From Lepidostoma basale (taxonomy: Eukaryota > Arthropoda > Insecta > Trichoptera > Lepidostomatidae): DNA of 64,000 nucleotides. Below, piece after piece: positions 41,255 to 51,559 of the stretch. The DNA is taken from contig JAHDVF020000016.1 in assembly GCA_022606425.2 (NCBI GenBank), positions 1,642,501 through 1,706,500 on the forward strand, given 5' to 3'. The stretch's first letter is position 1, and each line of letters opens with the position of its first letter. The position numbers were made by a program, and so were the translations under genes. The notes beneath the pieces were generated by a model. It made no database searches, was not told the origin of the DNA, and saw only the letters and a program-made list of their open reading frames with translations.

Positions 41255-41459
41255 TTAATTTGACAAATTAGCCTAATTATTATTATTATTATTATGCATA
41301 TAGCATGAACTGCCTTTTATATGAAGAATATCTTCAGCAAACAAGTGAAAAACAGTTGTAATTCATTCATTGTATGGAAATTTAAATTTTGCCTTATGCG
41401 TCTCTTCGGTGTCCGCCTTATGGCAATTCAAATTTTTTTTTTTTTAATTCCAGGGCCCA

Positions 41460-41705
41460 AAATTGATGAATCAAGGATCGGACCAAAGTTGCCGATGCAG
41501 CGTGTAAAATAACTAATGTTTAAATGGAATGGGATCGGTCATAAAGCAAGGACAACGGGTGATAAGATCTTCTGGCCTGGAGTGGCGAAAGAGAAACAGC
41601 TACACAAATTCTGGCAGATCACAAGCAAGATGGTCTGATGACATTAAACGAGTGGCAGGAGGTCAATGGCGCAGAGCGGCGAGGGATACAGTTGTGGAAG
41701 TCGGG
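41460..41705 (+). mobile_element. RTE-like tail fragment
   Basis: RTKVADAACKIT, LEWRKRNSYTNSGRSQARWSDDIKRVAGGQWRRAARD: the LEWRP..GRPxxRWSDDI motif of RTE tails, with stops. Confidence 0.72.
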
Positions 41706-41754
41706 AAGGGAGGCTTTTGTAGTATTATCATCTATATTACTATTCCACGCCAGC

Positions 41755-41905
41755 GGACTCGCAGTGCCGAAATCACGATCGTAGAAACTTACTTTATTGG
41801 CTCTGATGTGAATTTCATGGACAACAAAATCAAGAGTTTTGTTTCTTTAATATAATGAATGTTTTCTGCAAATGTGATATAATATTGTTTATTTGATTAT
41901 TAAAT
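41755..41905 (-). mobile_element. CR1-like 3' UTR fragment, inverted copy
   Basis: Reverse complement of about 38560-38690 (atcgtagaaacttactttat, gacaacaaaatcaagagttt). Third copy within the Helitron-like insertion. Confidence 0.75.
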
Positions 41906-42494
41906 TTCATATAAAATATTCAAAAAATAGTTTTTCAATTACCTTAGTAATATGTATTCAAGTTTATAATTCACAGCGAGTTTGCTTGGATTGAAACTTT
42001 GTTTTAAAGATATAGACACACATTTTTGCATCCATACACATGGCATTTAATCCAATAAATAAACGAATTGTTATTGAACTTTAATTGTATTTGTTGAATA
42101 TATATTGGGTTTATTTATGTACTCGAATTTAGCAATAGCGAAGCGTTGCCGGGTCAGCTAGTTTTGAATAAAAACGTCTGTCTTCTAGCATTTTTATTAT
42201 ATTTAGATGGATGACATGTTTTGCTTCTCTAAGGCAATATCAAAGGTTTGATAATGCCTTAAAAGGGCGAAACACGTCATTCCATCTAAAATATAATAAA
42301 ACTCCTAGAAGTCCGACATTTTAATTCATATTACACAATTATTTTATTTGTTTTATCTAAAGCTCAATGGCACATACGTGGTTTTACATTTTCACTCCCA
42401 ATACATTAATTTCATACTTAATGTTAGAAGTTCCAATACTCGTTTGTTCTTATAAGGAATTGAGAATTTTTAATATACATATTTTAATATTTTT

Positions 42495-42715
42495 CTCCCA
42501 ATACAAATCTCCTTAGTAGGAGATAAACGCAAGGAATTCAGATTTTTAAGTGTCATTTGTTTTACAGAGTCATGCTCCGCTTTGCTATGGCATTGTTAAA
42601 TGATATTGCTTTAGCAAAGTGAAACATATCACTCGCATAAAATGTTAAAAACAAACATTTCTGGAAATCAGACGATTTGATAACATTAAATATTTAATAT
42701 GTCTTGTGATTAACG
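42495..42715 (+). repeat. Diverged CATG-family-like repeat
   Basis: catgctccgctttgctatgg / gctttagcaaagtgaaacat: inverse arms with GAAACATATC and a following cagacgatttgata. Distant relative. Confidence 0.5.
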
Positions 42716-42943
42716 TGTGAATGGATTAAGTAGTCGAGGAAAAGCGAGGAAAGCATGACACGACTAAATTATAACATAATAAATTTTAAAGGCTCGTCAT
42801 ATTAGAAGTCGGGAGAATTGACGTGTTGTATGAATGTGAAGGAAACTAGAGAAATGTGTCAGAATTTAGTAATTTAACGGTCCGTTCTCTCTGCCTTCCC
42901 TTCCAGGGAAGCGGCGTGATATGGTTTGTTGTTGTTGTTGTTT
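42716..42943 (+). mobile_element. Family A fragment, (GTT)n subfamily
   Basis: Decayed NGL..SRKSEESMTRLNYNIINFKGSSY..RREL block and the 3' end gggaagcggcgtgatatgg with (GTT)n. Confidence 0.7.
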
Positions 42944-43013
42944 TAATACGTATATGTTGAAAGTTTAATAAATAAACCTTTCGAAAAATCACGAAAATTT
43001 GACATTTGATATA

Positions 43014-43072
43014 TTATTGTAACACCTGATGATGTCAACATAGGTTGACGAAACGGCTGTCGCGAAAAATAA
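43014..43072 (+). ncRNA. Hammerhead ribozyme candidate, CAGCTG-type family, unit 1
   Basis: Core CTGATGA 43026-43032. Stem II gtcaac/gttgac (43034-43039, 43044-43049, loop atag). GAAA 43050-43053. Helix III interval cggctg 43054-43059. TC 43060-43061, with predicted cleavage after 43061. Stem I: C43025-G43062, then an internal loop, then ttatt/aataa (43014-43018 with 43068-43072). All catalytic positions match the consensus. Confidence 0.78.
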
Positions 43073-43237
43073 AAATACAACTCTTATACATAAAACAAAG
43101 TTTTTTAATTTAACAGTTTATGGAAAAAAAATGTTTTCATTAATTCAAATGACTTTTACCAAGATATTTCAATTAAATGTATAAATTATTTAAACATAAA
43201 CCGTTCGAAAAATCACGAAAATTTGACATTTGATATA

Positions 43238-43296
43238 TTATTGTCACACCTGATGATGTCAACATAAGTTGACGCAACAGCTGTCCCGAAAAATTA
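43238..43296 (+). ncRNA. Hammerhead-like module, unit 2 (mutated)
   Basis: Core CTGATGA 43250-43256, stem II gtcaac/gttgac intact, but GAAA is GCAA (43274-43277) and the first stem I pair is lost (C after the cleavage site). Probably inactive. Confidence 0.7.
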
Positions 43297-43689
43297 AAAT
43301 ACAATTGTGATACATAAAACAAAGTTTTTTTAATTTAACAGTTTATAAATAAAATGTTTTCATTGTTTCAAATGAACTTCTACCAAGATATTACAATTAA
43401 AAATATAAATTATTTGAACAACTAAGTAAAATGTGCTTAAGTGGGCGTAAAATAATATATAATTAAACAAATACAATCTTTTTTTTATTTTTGAACGACT
43501 CATTACTTTACTTGCAAAGTTGAAAAACTAGTATAAAGCTCTGTGGGATCTCCGATATCATATATATTTGATTGCGGCTTCCTCTATCATGAATATTATC
43601 AATCGTAGACAAGTCAGTTTATCGATAACAGATGTCGGACTCTGTATAATCGGCGCTCGGGAGGCGCCCACGCGTGCGCAGGCCCGCTC

Positions 43690-43725
43690 ATGTCGCCAGT
43701 GGGCGAAACCGGTCAATGGCCCTAA
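43690..43725 (+). other. Isolated GAAACCGGTC hammerhead-like 3' half
   Basis: gtcgccagtgggcgaaaccgg then tcaatggcc. The stem and GAAA-CCGG-TC resemble the other modules but the upstream core reads CATGTC, so it is not a convincing ribozyme. Confidence 0.35.
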
Positions 43726-44049
43726 GAGCATCGGTCGCCATTCGTCAAAGTACACACTTGAAGTTTATTGGTTGTTTTATGGCTCTTTTTATTTAGTTTT
43801 TATCATGTTTTTATATGCACACATGATAAAATGCGATGAATACGATTTTACTTATCTATATTGTCGCGTTTTACTACAATAAATATATATATTTGATGAG
43901 ACGACATGTAGAATACTTGTTTTATTCTGTGAACAATCTTCTGTGCATATTTAAATATGTATATCTATGTCTTTGTGGATATCGGAATCAAAACTCCCAC
44001 AAAACAAGCGAATGTATTTTTATTGAATGTGAAAACGTTTACACGTTTT

Positions 44050-44560
44050 TTTGCTTGGGTATTCAAGGTACCGTCTTCTTCGATGGTCCTACAGCCCATA
44101 TCAGAGAAAGAACAGTCATCTTGGAACTAAAAAAGAATCCAGAAACGATTTTTGAGATATTTACACCTCAGGGAGCATAACTATTATCCTTTTTTGTACC
44201 CCTCACTATTTCTCTCAGGAATGTTGGATTTCAACACTCTCGAAACTCGTCGATTGATCTTTCTAGGAAAGCATTTTTTTTTAATATTATCCGGACGTAT
44301 TTACAATCCAGGAATACTGAGAGAACTAAATCTATACGTTCCCCATAGTTATAGCAGAGCAAGGGGGCATATATTCTTTTATGCTCCAAATTGCCGCACA
44401 TAGGCCCTTCGAACTTCTCCTGTATTGAAAGCGTTCGTCTTTTAAATGAGGTTGCAAAAAAGATAGACCTCTTTGGACGCAATTATGGCGAGTTCGTGAA
44501 TACCTTTACGATAAAGGCAGCAAGGAAATAACTGGCATATTCCTATTCATAAGGTTCTAT
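44050..44560 (+). mobile_element. Jockey/CR1-like element, C-terminal domain
   Basis: YPFLYPSLFLSGMLDFNTLETRRLIFLGKHFFLILSGRIYNPGILRELNLYVPHSYSRARGHIFFYAPNCRT-stop, then a shifted SPVLKAFVFX..NEVAKKIDLF. Same domain as 50930-51445, different family. Confidence 0.78.
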
Positions 44561-44784
44561 GTATATTTCCTTTGATATATATTTTTTAACGCTTTACATC
44601 GATTTGTATCACGCTGTAATGTGTATGTTAGTGTATTATTCCTTTAAACTGAGGAGGGAAGGGTTTTCAGTGACACGTTTTTTCAAGCTGATTCGGGGAA
44701 CTATTTAAATCCTTTGTTCTAATTGGGAACTATGGGAACGATTGGTTCCCGATGGTTACAACGCCGCAATCAATTGTTCTTCAA

Positions 44785-44995
44785 TAATTAAATAAAACGA
44801 TGTTTATTAACTACTTCCACTTTTGTCTTTATTTAGACAGCGACCGGTTTCGCCAGGCTCGCTGGCATCGAAATAAATAAAGACAAAAGTGGAAGTAGTT
44901 AAAAAACATCGTTTTATTTAATTATTATTTAAAATGAACTTCCATCAAGAGATTTCAGTAAAATCATTTGATTATCTTAAAAAAATTGTTCTTTA
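44785..44995. repeat. Foldback repeat of the CCGG hammerhead-like family, collapsed
   Basis: Left arm as at 33940. Just past the stem II block (catcg) it jumps straight to aaataaataaagac of the right arm, so the core is lost. The arms extend to aacttccatcaagagattt. Confidence 0.75.
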
Positions 44996-46009
44996 CTCCG
45001 TCACGCAGAACTATCCTGCCTTTGGTGATGCCAGTAGGAAGATTTGGACATTTTTATTGTCAATGAGACAATGTTCATAAACAATACAGTACTGCCTCAC
45101 TGACGTCGACATATTTGGAATTTTTCTGAGGTATATTGTTTCTTATCAAGTGTGTTCGGTAAAATTTCATAATGTTTTGTTATTTCTGTTAAATTATTTT
45201 GTGTCCAAATTAGTCGCTTATGTGTTGTTCATTTGTTATGTCTCATTTATGTAAAAAATATCTGGTTGCAAATTGGAAGACTAGTTGTCACAGTTATTGT
45301 GGTAAAATGCAAAATGTTTTTATTTTTTATTTTGTATACTTATAATTTTTTTATCGTATATTTTTACGTAAATTTATGCATAGATATATTCTCGTTCAAT
45401 ATTATAAATTGTATGAAAACGAAGCGTATTGAAATTAACGTATTTTTTTGTTTTGTTACAGGTAAGTGATCGAACAATGTACTAGAACTAGAAATGCAGA
45501 AATAAGTGGTAAGTCAGTATTTAAAAAAAAACACTTATAAACCTGATGTTTTCTCACGTACCAACTTTCACAAATTCTTGGATTTTTCCAAAAATAGAGT
45601 GGGACCAACATTCACAAAAATGAGTATGTAATAGAATACCTCAAATTGGTTTCTAAAATTCTTGGTCTTATTTCATTTTCTTAGGATCCTCCTTCGACGG
45701 CAACATAAGAGAATAAATATTTCCCTTATTCTCAGTTTTTAATATTGTATCCCAAGCGTAAAAAACCGTTAAAAGTGAAATCGAACAATTTGAATCTATT
45801 TGCATTGAAAGAAAGTCACGAGAAATGTGTCTGTATTGACGGTAGATTCGCTTTGAGATATGGTTAAATCTCGTGCCAACTGTAACTTAAAGTTGATAGT
45901 ATCGATCTTAGAAAACGGCTAGAATTCAAATTAAACAAAATAAAATGAATTGTAAAAAAAAACTATAAGAAAAATAAAATTCTTGCAGAAATTATCTCTT
46001 CTTCACAGT
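44996..46009. other. Unassigned interval
   Basis: About 1 kb of AT-rich DNA without recognised coding or repeats. The 78-codon frame at 45233 is hydrophobic by AT bias and has no family signature. Confidence 0.35.
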
Positions 46010-46440
46010 CGTATTCTTCATGATTGAGGGTCGTGTCCATTCTGTAAACTATTGACCATGGCACGCCATGCACTCCTGTATCCCGTCAGTCTCCAGTCTG
46101 CAGCTAATAAGAGATAAGTCAGCTCCTTGATTTGATCGGACCAGCGGCCCGGTGGTCGCTTTCCCTCCACTTTGCCCTAGATGATAGCTTTTCAAGGTTG
46201 ACCTGTTCTCTCCGGGCTGTGCCCAAAATATTTTAATACTCTTTAAGAGCACATCCGCAAGAGTCTTGCCCTGATACCCAGCTGGTCAATGATTGACTGG
46301 TGTGTTCTTCTTGCTGTCCAGTGTATACGCAGCATTCGCCGCCAGCACCACATATCGAAAGCATTAATTTTAGACTACTCCAATGTTCGCATAGTCCAAG
46401 AATCGCAACCATAAAGTAATATGGAGAAAACAAGGGCTTG
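46010..46440 (-). mobile_element. RTE-like C-terminal fragment
   Basis: The minus strand in shifting frames reads WTARRTHQSIIDQLGI..ARLLRMC, LKYFGHSPERTG, GKVEGKRPPGRWSDQIKEL and DWRLTGYRSAWRAMVNSL. This is the RTE tail pattern. Distinct from the other families here. Confidence 0.7.
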
Positions 46441-46841
46441 AACTAGTCTTATCTTGGTCTTTTTTTTGTCTTGGTGAGCTTTGTCACGGCAGTTTTAGCC
46501 ATTTGGGTTCTGCGTCGAATCTCCATCTCGAACCCCCTTGGGTCAGTTTTCAGTGATCTAAGATAGACAAATTCAAATCTGAGAGAAGACTTGGTTTGTG
46601 AGAAATAATAAGTATTTTGGTCGTGTTCATGATTGAATTCAAGTCCCCTGGATTAGATGTCCCCTGGATAGTCTCTATGACCACCACCCAGATTTTTTTT
46701 CTTCCTTCGAAAAGGTGTATCTACCTTATTAACATACTGCCTATTAAACCTTATTTTTTTTTAATAAATGATATTTTAATTTTTTTTCTGTATACAACAG
46801 GTCGTTTGAACCCAATTACTGTATACAATGTTTTTAGCAAA

Positions 46842-47154
46842 AAAATAATGAAAGGATCATTAAGATGGTTTGGAAATATGGAAAGAATGAATGAAGAAAG
46901 AATGGTAAAAAAATTATATGTTAACGATGTAAATGGAACCAGAAATAGAGGTAGACCGAGGTAAACATGGCACGATCAAATAAATCAAATATTGAATGTC
47001 GGCCATGTGAGGAGTCAGAGAAATCGACGCGCGTACGTGACACGATGTATGAATGTTGAGGAAGCGAGAGAAAAATGTCAGGAAAGAAAAGTGTGGCAGT
47101 CCATTCTTTCTGCCTACCCCTTCGGGGAGACGGCCTGATAGTTAGTTAGATAGT
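46842..47154 (+). mobile_element. Family A fragment, (AGTT)n subfamily
   Basis: KKIMKGSLRWFGNMERMNEERMVKKLYVNDVNGTRNRGRPR is open, then a stop, then the rest to the terminus gagacggcctgatag and a short tail. Confidence 0.82.
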
Positions 47155-47171
47155 AAGTTATGTTTTTAGCA

Positions 47172-47346
47172 ATCATATTGATTCTCATGACATGTGATAG
47201 ATGGCTAATCTATCGCCATTTTATTGTCACGTGAATTCTACACCAGACCAAAGTCATTGTGACAATCAAACTGCCATCGCCGGGAATTGAACCCGGGACC
47301 TTCGGTATAGCAGTCAGAGCTCTTACCATTCTGTCACGAAGGTCGT
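47172..47346 (-). mobile_element. tRNA-derived SINE, third copy
   Basis: Minus-strand copy: gggaattgaacccgggacct is the inverted B-box region and gtcacgaaggtc the inverted head. The body is conserved (ccattttattgtcacgtgaa). Confidence 0.85.
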
Positions 47347-47449
47347 GCAGTATAAGTTACCGAATCGGTTATCGGTTATCGATTTTTTCAATTCCATCCT
47401 ATTTCGGTTATTTCTGTTTCTATGACTTTTTAAACATCTTCCTGAAGGA

Positions 47450-47720
47450 ACACGCTGCTTCCGGTGCGGGGTCTTCCACCTCTACTTCCGGCCGGCCATC
47501 GCACCCGTCAGGATGTATCTGATGCAAATACTAATTTTGGTATTCTTAACTATGTTTATATGCCACACTCACGTTATCAAAATTATTGTTTTCTTACTCC
47601 TCGTTTATATCTCTTATCTTCCAAGCGATTTCCAATGCGGCAAGTTACCATTACATGTAATTTAATCTATATATTTTTGCTTGAAATGATTCCAATAAAC
47701 TCAGCTTCCACTTTTTCGAT
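47450..47720 (+). mobile_element. Possible Jockey/CR1 3' fragment
   Basis: LNYVYMPHSRYQNYCFLTPRLYLL resembles the LINE C-terminal 'PxTRTxxFxxSF' stretch. Weak evidence, no tail. Confidence 0.35.
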
Positions 47721-48075
47721 AAAAATGTATTTATATTATATTATACCACATACGTATTTATTTCAAAAGCCAATCATTTTTGAATAATGAATCCATTTTT
47801 TATTATTAAAAATAATATTTTTTTCCTTGACAAAGCTCATTTTTGATCCTGGGATGTATCAATTTTTTATATTGTTTTTTTGATTTACATTCAATACATT
47901 GTATGGCATTGTATTCCCGTGAGTGTGGAAACTCTTTGCGGACATAGGTAAAATATTTTAAAATGTAATAATTGTATTAAAAAAAAACTAATTTAAGAAA
48001 GTACAATGTGGTTATAATAAGAAAAATGAGACACCGAGATAATTAGGCGCTGACGATGAGATAAGGCATATTGTC

Positions 48076-48605
48076 GAGACTTACTTGAGACATAGAGATG
48101 AGACATAAAGAAGATACAAGATATGAGACATAGAGATGAGACATAGAAATGAGACTTAGAGATGAAACATAGAGATGAAACATAGATATGAGACATAGAG
48201 AAGAGAAATACAGATGAGACATAGATATGAGACATAGATATGAGACATAGAGATGAAACATAGAGATGAGACATAGAGATGAGGCATAGAGATAGACATA
48301 GAGATGAGACATAGAGATGAGATATTATACATAGAAATGAAACATAGAGATGAGACATAGAGAAGAGACATACAGATGAGACATAGATATGAGACATAGA
48401 TATTAGAAATAGAGATGAGACATAGAGATGAAACATAGAGATGAGACAACGAGATGAGACATAGAGATGAAACATAGAGATGAGACAACGAGATGAGACA
48501 TAGAGATGAGACATAGAGATGAGACATAGAGATGAGATATAGAGATGAGACACAGAGATGAGATATTATACATAGAAATGAGACATAGCGTTGAGACATA
48601 GATAC
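48076..48605. repeat. 13-bp minisatellite (gagacatagagat)n
   Basis: About 40 imperfect 13-bp units with variants (gaaacatag, gagacaacg, gagatatta). The unit lacks stop codons on the minus strand, and 13 is not divisible by 3, so three long minus-strand frames appear, each giving the same 13-residue cycle MSHLYVSSLCLIS. These are artefacts of the repeat, not genes. Confidence 0.92.
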
Positions 48606-49329
48606 ATATGTATTTATTGGATATAAAATATGATACGTCCCTTCTTTATAAAAGTACCTAACGTTATTTCAAATTTCCTACTTTCATTTGTCGTATTAGT
48701 TTCTTCCCAGACAGGAAGTGACGCAATACGTGACCCTCATAGGCCGGATGTCCTTTCTGCGCATGTCCTGAACTCATTCGCCATTTCCCCAAACTACGTG
48801 ACGTAGGATCTAGTCACGTCCAAAGCGTTAACGCTGTGCCCACCTGTTTGGAATCGGCGATTAGAATGCCCCAGTCGTATACTTATTACACAGGATATTA
48901 TTTAAGTTAATAACCGTCCATTTTGATCATTAATTATTCATTATCTTGCTATAACTCCTGATAAGGGACTTTTTATTGAGCCTTTCATTTGTTTTGATGC
49001 ATAATAATCACCATCATTATTGTATTTTTAATTAACACAGTATAATTATACAATTATTCTCTTATATTATTTATTATCCTACAAATAAAGTAAATTGTAT
49101 ATAATTATAAATCGTTTTAAAAATCAAGAGATTTCATCATTTGTAGTTTTACAATTGTTTCTACAATAACCAAAAAAGAAAATTAGTTTTGAATTAAATT
49201 CAAATGTTGCACTCTATATTGTCCGAAACTGTCATGAATTATACGCGATACCTCTTCTAACAGGTGTAACCGTTGGAAGGTCGGATTAATGAAAAGGCTA
49301 AACGTAAAAAGTATAGTAAAACTAATAGA
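48606..49329. other. Unassigned interval
   Basis: 48700-48870 is GC-richer (cagacaggaagtgacgcaat, ctacgtgacgtagg with a short palindrome). The rest is AT-rich. No gene found. Confidence 0.35.
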
Positions 49330-49470
49330 AAATAGACTTCCTTTTTTTCCTCTTGTTTGTAACGGTGAATTGTCCTGAGAAGATGGCGTCCAGGCATCCT
49401 CCCATCTCTTTAGCGGCCTTCCTGGTAGTCTTTTGCTGCAGAGTTTTTTGAAAAATAGTAAATAGTCGTT
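49330..49470 (-). mobile_element. LINE tail fragment (RKATEEIGGRLD type)
   Basis: Minus-strand TTRKAAKEMGGCLDAIFSGQFTV. It matches 54310-54400 (ITRKATEEIGGRLDIIVPG). Function and family placement beyond LINE tail are uncertain. Confidence 0.5.
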
Positions 49471-49535
49471 TTCTTCGTAGAGAAGGGACTACTGCCAATG
49501 TTAGGGTAAATGGAGACATCACGTCTTGGTTTGGA

Positions 49536-50481
49536 CAAGTCATGGACAAGTGTATGAAAGAACTTAAAGGTATAAATGCTGGTGCTAAGATGAGTGATCT
49601 GTCTGTAAACTGTCTGCTTTACGCGGACGATGCCGTTCTCGTTGCGGATAGTGCGGATGAATTACAAGTCTTGGTGTCGAGAATGTATGAGGTATGCAAG
49701 TCAAATGATTTAATGATGAATGTCGGAAAGTCAAAGGTGATGGTTTTCGAAAGGGAAGAGCAAATGACAGTTTGTAATATAAGTGTGAACGAAGAGAACT
49801 TGGAACAGGTGTGGGAATTTGTGTATTTAGGTAGCATGTTCACAGCAGATGCCCGAACGGATAGTGACGTCGAAAGAAGGGTTGGTGCGGGTAACAAAGT
49901 GAATGGAGCTTTAAAATAGTTATTGGAAACAAGAATTTATCAATGAAAGCAAAAACGGCCGTTCACAATGGAGTTCTGGTCCCAACCCTAATGTATGGAA
50001 GCGAAGCATGGAACTGGCAGAAGAAGGATGAGAGTAGAATAAATGCGGTAGAGATGAGGTCCCTAAGACGTATGTGTGGTAGAACGATATACGACAGAAT
50101 CTCAAATGCTGATATAAGAAAGGAATGTAGAGCGGCAGAAAATGGTATAATGAACAAAATTATGAAAGGATCGCTGCGTTGGTTCGGACATATGGAACGC
50201 ATGGATGGAGAAAGAATGGTTAAGAATGTATACGTTAATGATGTAAATGGGGTACGAAGTCGAGGCAGACCGAGGAAAACATGGCATGACCAAATTAATC
50301 AAATTTTAAAGGTTGGTCATGTTAGAAGTCGGAGGAATCGACGTGCGTGTATGACTCGTTGTATGAATGTGGAGGAAGCTAGAGAGGTTTGCCAGGATAG
50401 AGTAGTGTGGCGGTCCATTCTCTCTGCCTACCCCTGCGGTGAAACGGCGTGATGGTTTGTTGTTGTTGTTGTTGTCGTTTT
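49536..50481 (+). mobile_element. Family A RTE-like retrotransposon, longest copy with RT motif C
   Basis: The most informative family A copy. The first reading frame (49542-49917) contains the reverse-transcriptase catalytic motif LLYADDAVLVAD followed by the thumb-side block KVMVFEREE..FVYLGSMF. A single-base deletion just after GALK (about 49917) shifts the frame. The second frame continues to AYPCGETA-stop at 50452. A (GTT)n tail follows (50455-50475). The 5' end is truncated, so the endonuclease and the RT fingers and palm A/B motifs are missing. Assignment to an RTE-like clade rests on the YADD/YLGS..F region, the RWFGHMERM and GRPRKTW tail and the short-repeat 3' tail (family knowledge; phylogeny not run). 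Confidence 0.85.
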
Positions 50482-50873
50482 CTTAATACTGATTTGAAAG
50501 TACATTATTTAATTCAAATTTATTATAGTTATGAGGGCTTTAGATAAATCTGTAATGTTTTTAATTTTTAAATAGAATTTTGAATTACGAGTATAATAAT
50601 AAATACACAAAATCCTCGAATGTCATCAAGAAAGAGTACGAGAATATTTTGAATACAAGAGAGGGAGAGAGGAATACTCTCCGAAAGAAATTAATATTTT
50701 TTTCTAATTATGTTATATTTGTATGACAAAAGTGTTGAAAACAAAAGGAGAACAATTTGGTTTTGTTAATTGTTAAATTTTTAACGTGTGTTTTGAAAAA
50801 AATATTGACATTAAAAGTTAAAGCTTATTACTGACGATTACGATGACAATGGTTACTGATTACGATATTAGGA

Positions 50874-50925
50874 TAGAACAGTGTGGTGGTCATCCTCTCT
50901 GCCTACACCTCCGGAGAAACGACGT
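50874..50925 (+). mobile_element. Family A extreme 3' end
   Basis: About 50 bp (gtgtggtggtcatcctctctg to gaaacgacgtgat), fused directly to the 3' end of a minus-strand Jockey-like element. Confidence 0.65.
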
Positions 50926-50929
50926 GATT

Positions 50930-51445
50930 TCAATTTCAATTTATTAAAAAAAATATAAACATTACAGAATAATCTCAAATCTAAATCGTTTATTATCTCA
51001 ATATTCAAAATAATAATAACATTTAAAAAAAAGAAATACAAGTAATACTCGTATATTATAATAAGAAAACAAATGAGAGTAAGTAAGAAAGAAAAACAAT
51101 TAAAATAAATAAGAAGAGAAGCAAATAGCAATTTCATACATAAGAGATAGTGGTTTCTGAGGGTAGCCTCACTATCGTGAAAAATGTCCACATCCGAAGA
51201 GATGCGGTTTAATAGGTTTATTGCCCTGCCCACGGGCATTACCTTAGGTAGATTGGTTCTACACAGTGGCAGATGAAATAATCTATGTTGCCTTTGTCGC
51301 AGATAATTGTCGGGGACAAACAAAGTCAAGTCATTCAAAATATCAAAGTTATGTATTCGACCATGAATCAGTTGAAAAAAATGAACACCCAGGTGGATAG
51401 TTCGTCTAATTTCCAATGATTGGTAGTCAAGCATACCCAGCATTC
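50930..51445 (-). mobile_element. Jockey/CR1-like element, C-terminal domain
   Basis: Minus-strand frame MLGMLDYQSLEIRRTIHLGVHFFQLIHGRIHNFDILNDLTLFVPDNYLRQRQHRLFHLPLCRTNLPKVMPVGRAINLLNRIS, open to its natural stop. A classic Jockey/CR1 C-terminal domain. The 3' UTR follows. Upstream (51445-51560) VTTHGCPQTEC.. is decayed. Confidence 0.82.
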
Positions 51446-51559
51446 AGTTTGGGGACAGCCATGGGTAGTAACCGTTTTCTTTGAGGTACAACCCATGTAA
51501 ACTAAGTTTTTAAAGAGTAGAAAATCTTCACATCCATCACGAGTTGCAGCTAGTTTCAA

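Larger units (their letters stand above)
37133..42161 (+). mobile_element. Helitron-like insertion (about 5 kb, non-autonomous)
   Basis: The 3' end has the Helitron hallmarks: a short imperfect hairpin (gcaatagcgaagcgttgc at 42132-42149) followed by cgggtcagCTAG, then host T. The 5' side has A|TC (TC at 37133, or at 37139, before tatacaaat-like tacatataaat). Flanks 37080-37132 and 42162-42335 are the two parts of one hammerhead foldback repeat, so the interval behaves as a single insertion at A^T. No Rep/helicase frame. The interior holds CR1, RTE and chimeric elements. The 3' end is well supported; the exact 5' base is less certain. Confidence 0.72.
37075..42335. repeat. Foldback CATG-family repeat split by the Helitron-like insertion
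   Basis: Outer left part 37081-37132 (tgaacaatggtgtaaaaatc) and 42162-42335 (aaaacgtctgtcttctagca, gatgacatgttttgcttctc, ttgataatgccttaaaaggg, cgaaacacgtcattccatct). Only 37075-37132 and 42162-42335 belong to it. Confidence 0.7.
42967..43414 (+). repeat. Tandem dimer of a 224-bp hammerhead-bearing repeat
   Basis: Two head-to-tail units (about 42967-43190 and 43191-43414) share cgaaaaatcacgaaaatttg, the hammerhead module, aaaacaaagttttttaattt and aaccaagatatt-like ends. The ribozyme cores lie at 43026 and 43250, exactly 224 bp apart. No coding capacity. Confidence 0.85.

Noticed and set aside
43690..43725. Complete hammerhead at 43.7 kb
   Set aside because: Stem and GAAACCGGTC are present but no CUGANGA-like core precedes the stem.
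43568..43882. 104-residue plus-strand frame near 43.6 kb
   Set aside because: No recognisable domain; it includes an isolated GAAACCGGTC repeat fragment and AT-biased hydrophobic sequence.
45233..45469. Small membrane protein gene
   Set aside because: Hydrophobicity follows from AT-rich sequence; no conserved signature or gene context.
47993..48599. Proteins of 186, 147 and 89 residues rich in MSHLYVSSLCLIS repeats
   Set aside because: They are translations of the 13-bp minisatellite in three frames.
48076..48605. CRISPR-like array
   Set aside because: No unique spacers of constant length; a simple minisatellite in a eukaryotic genome.
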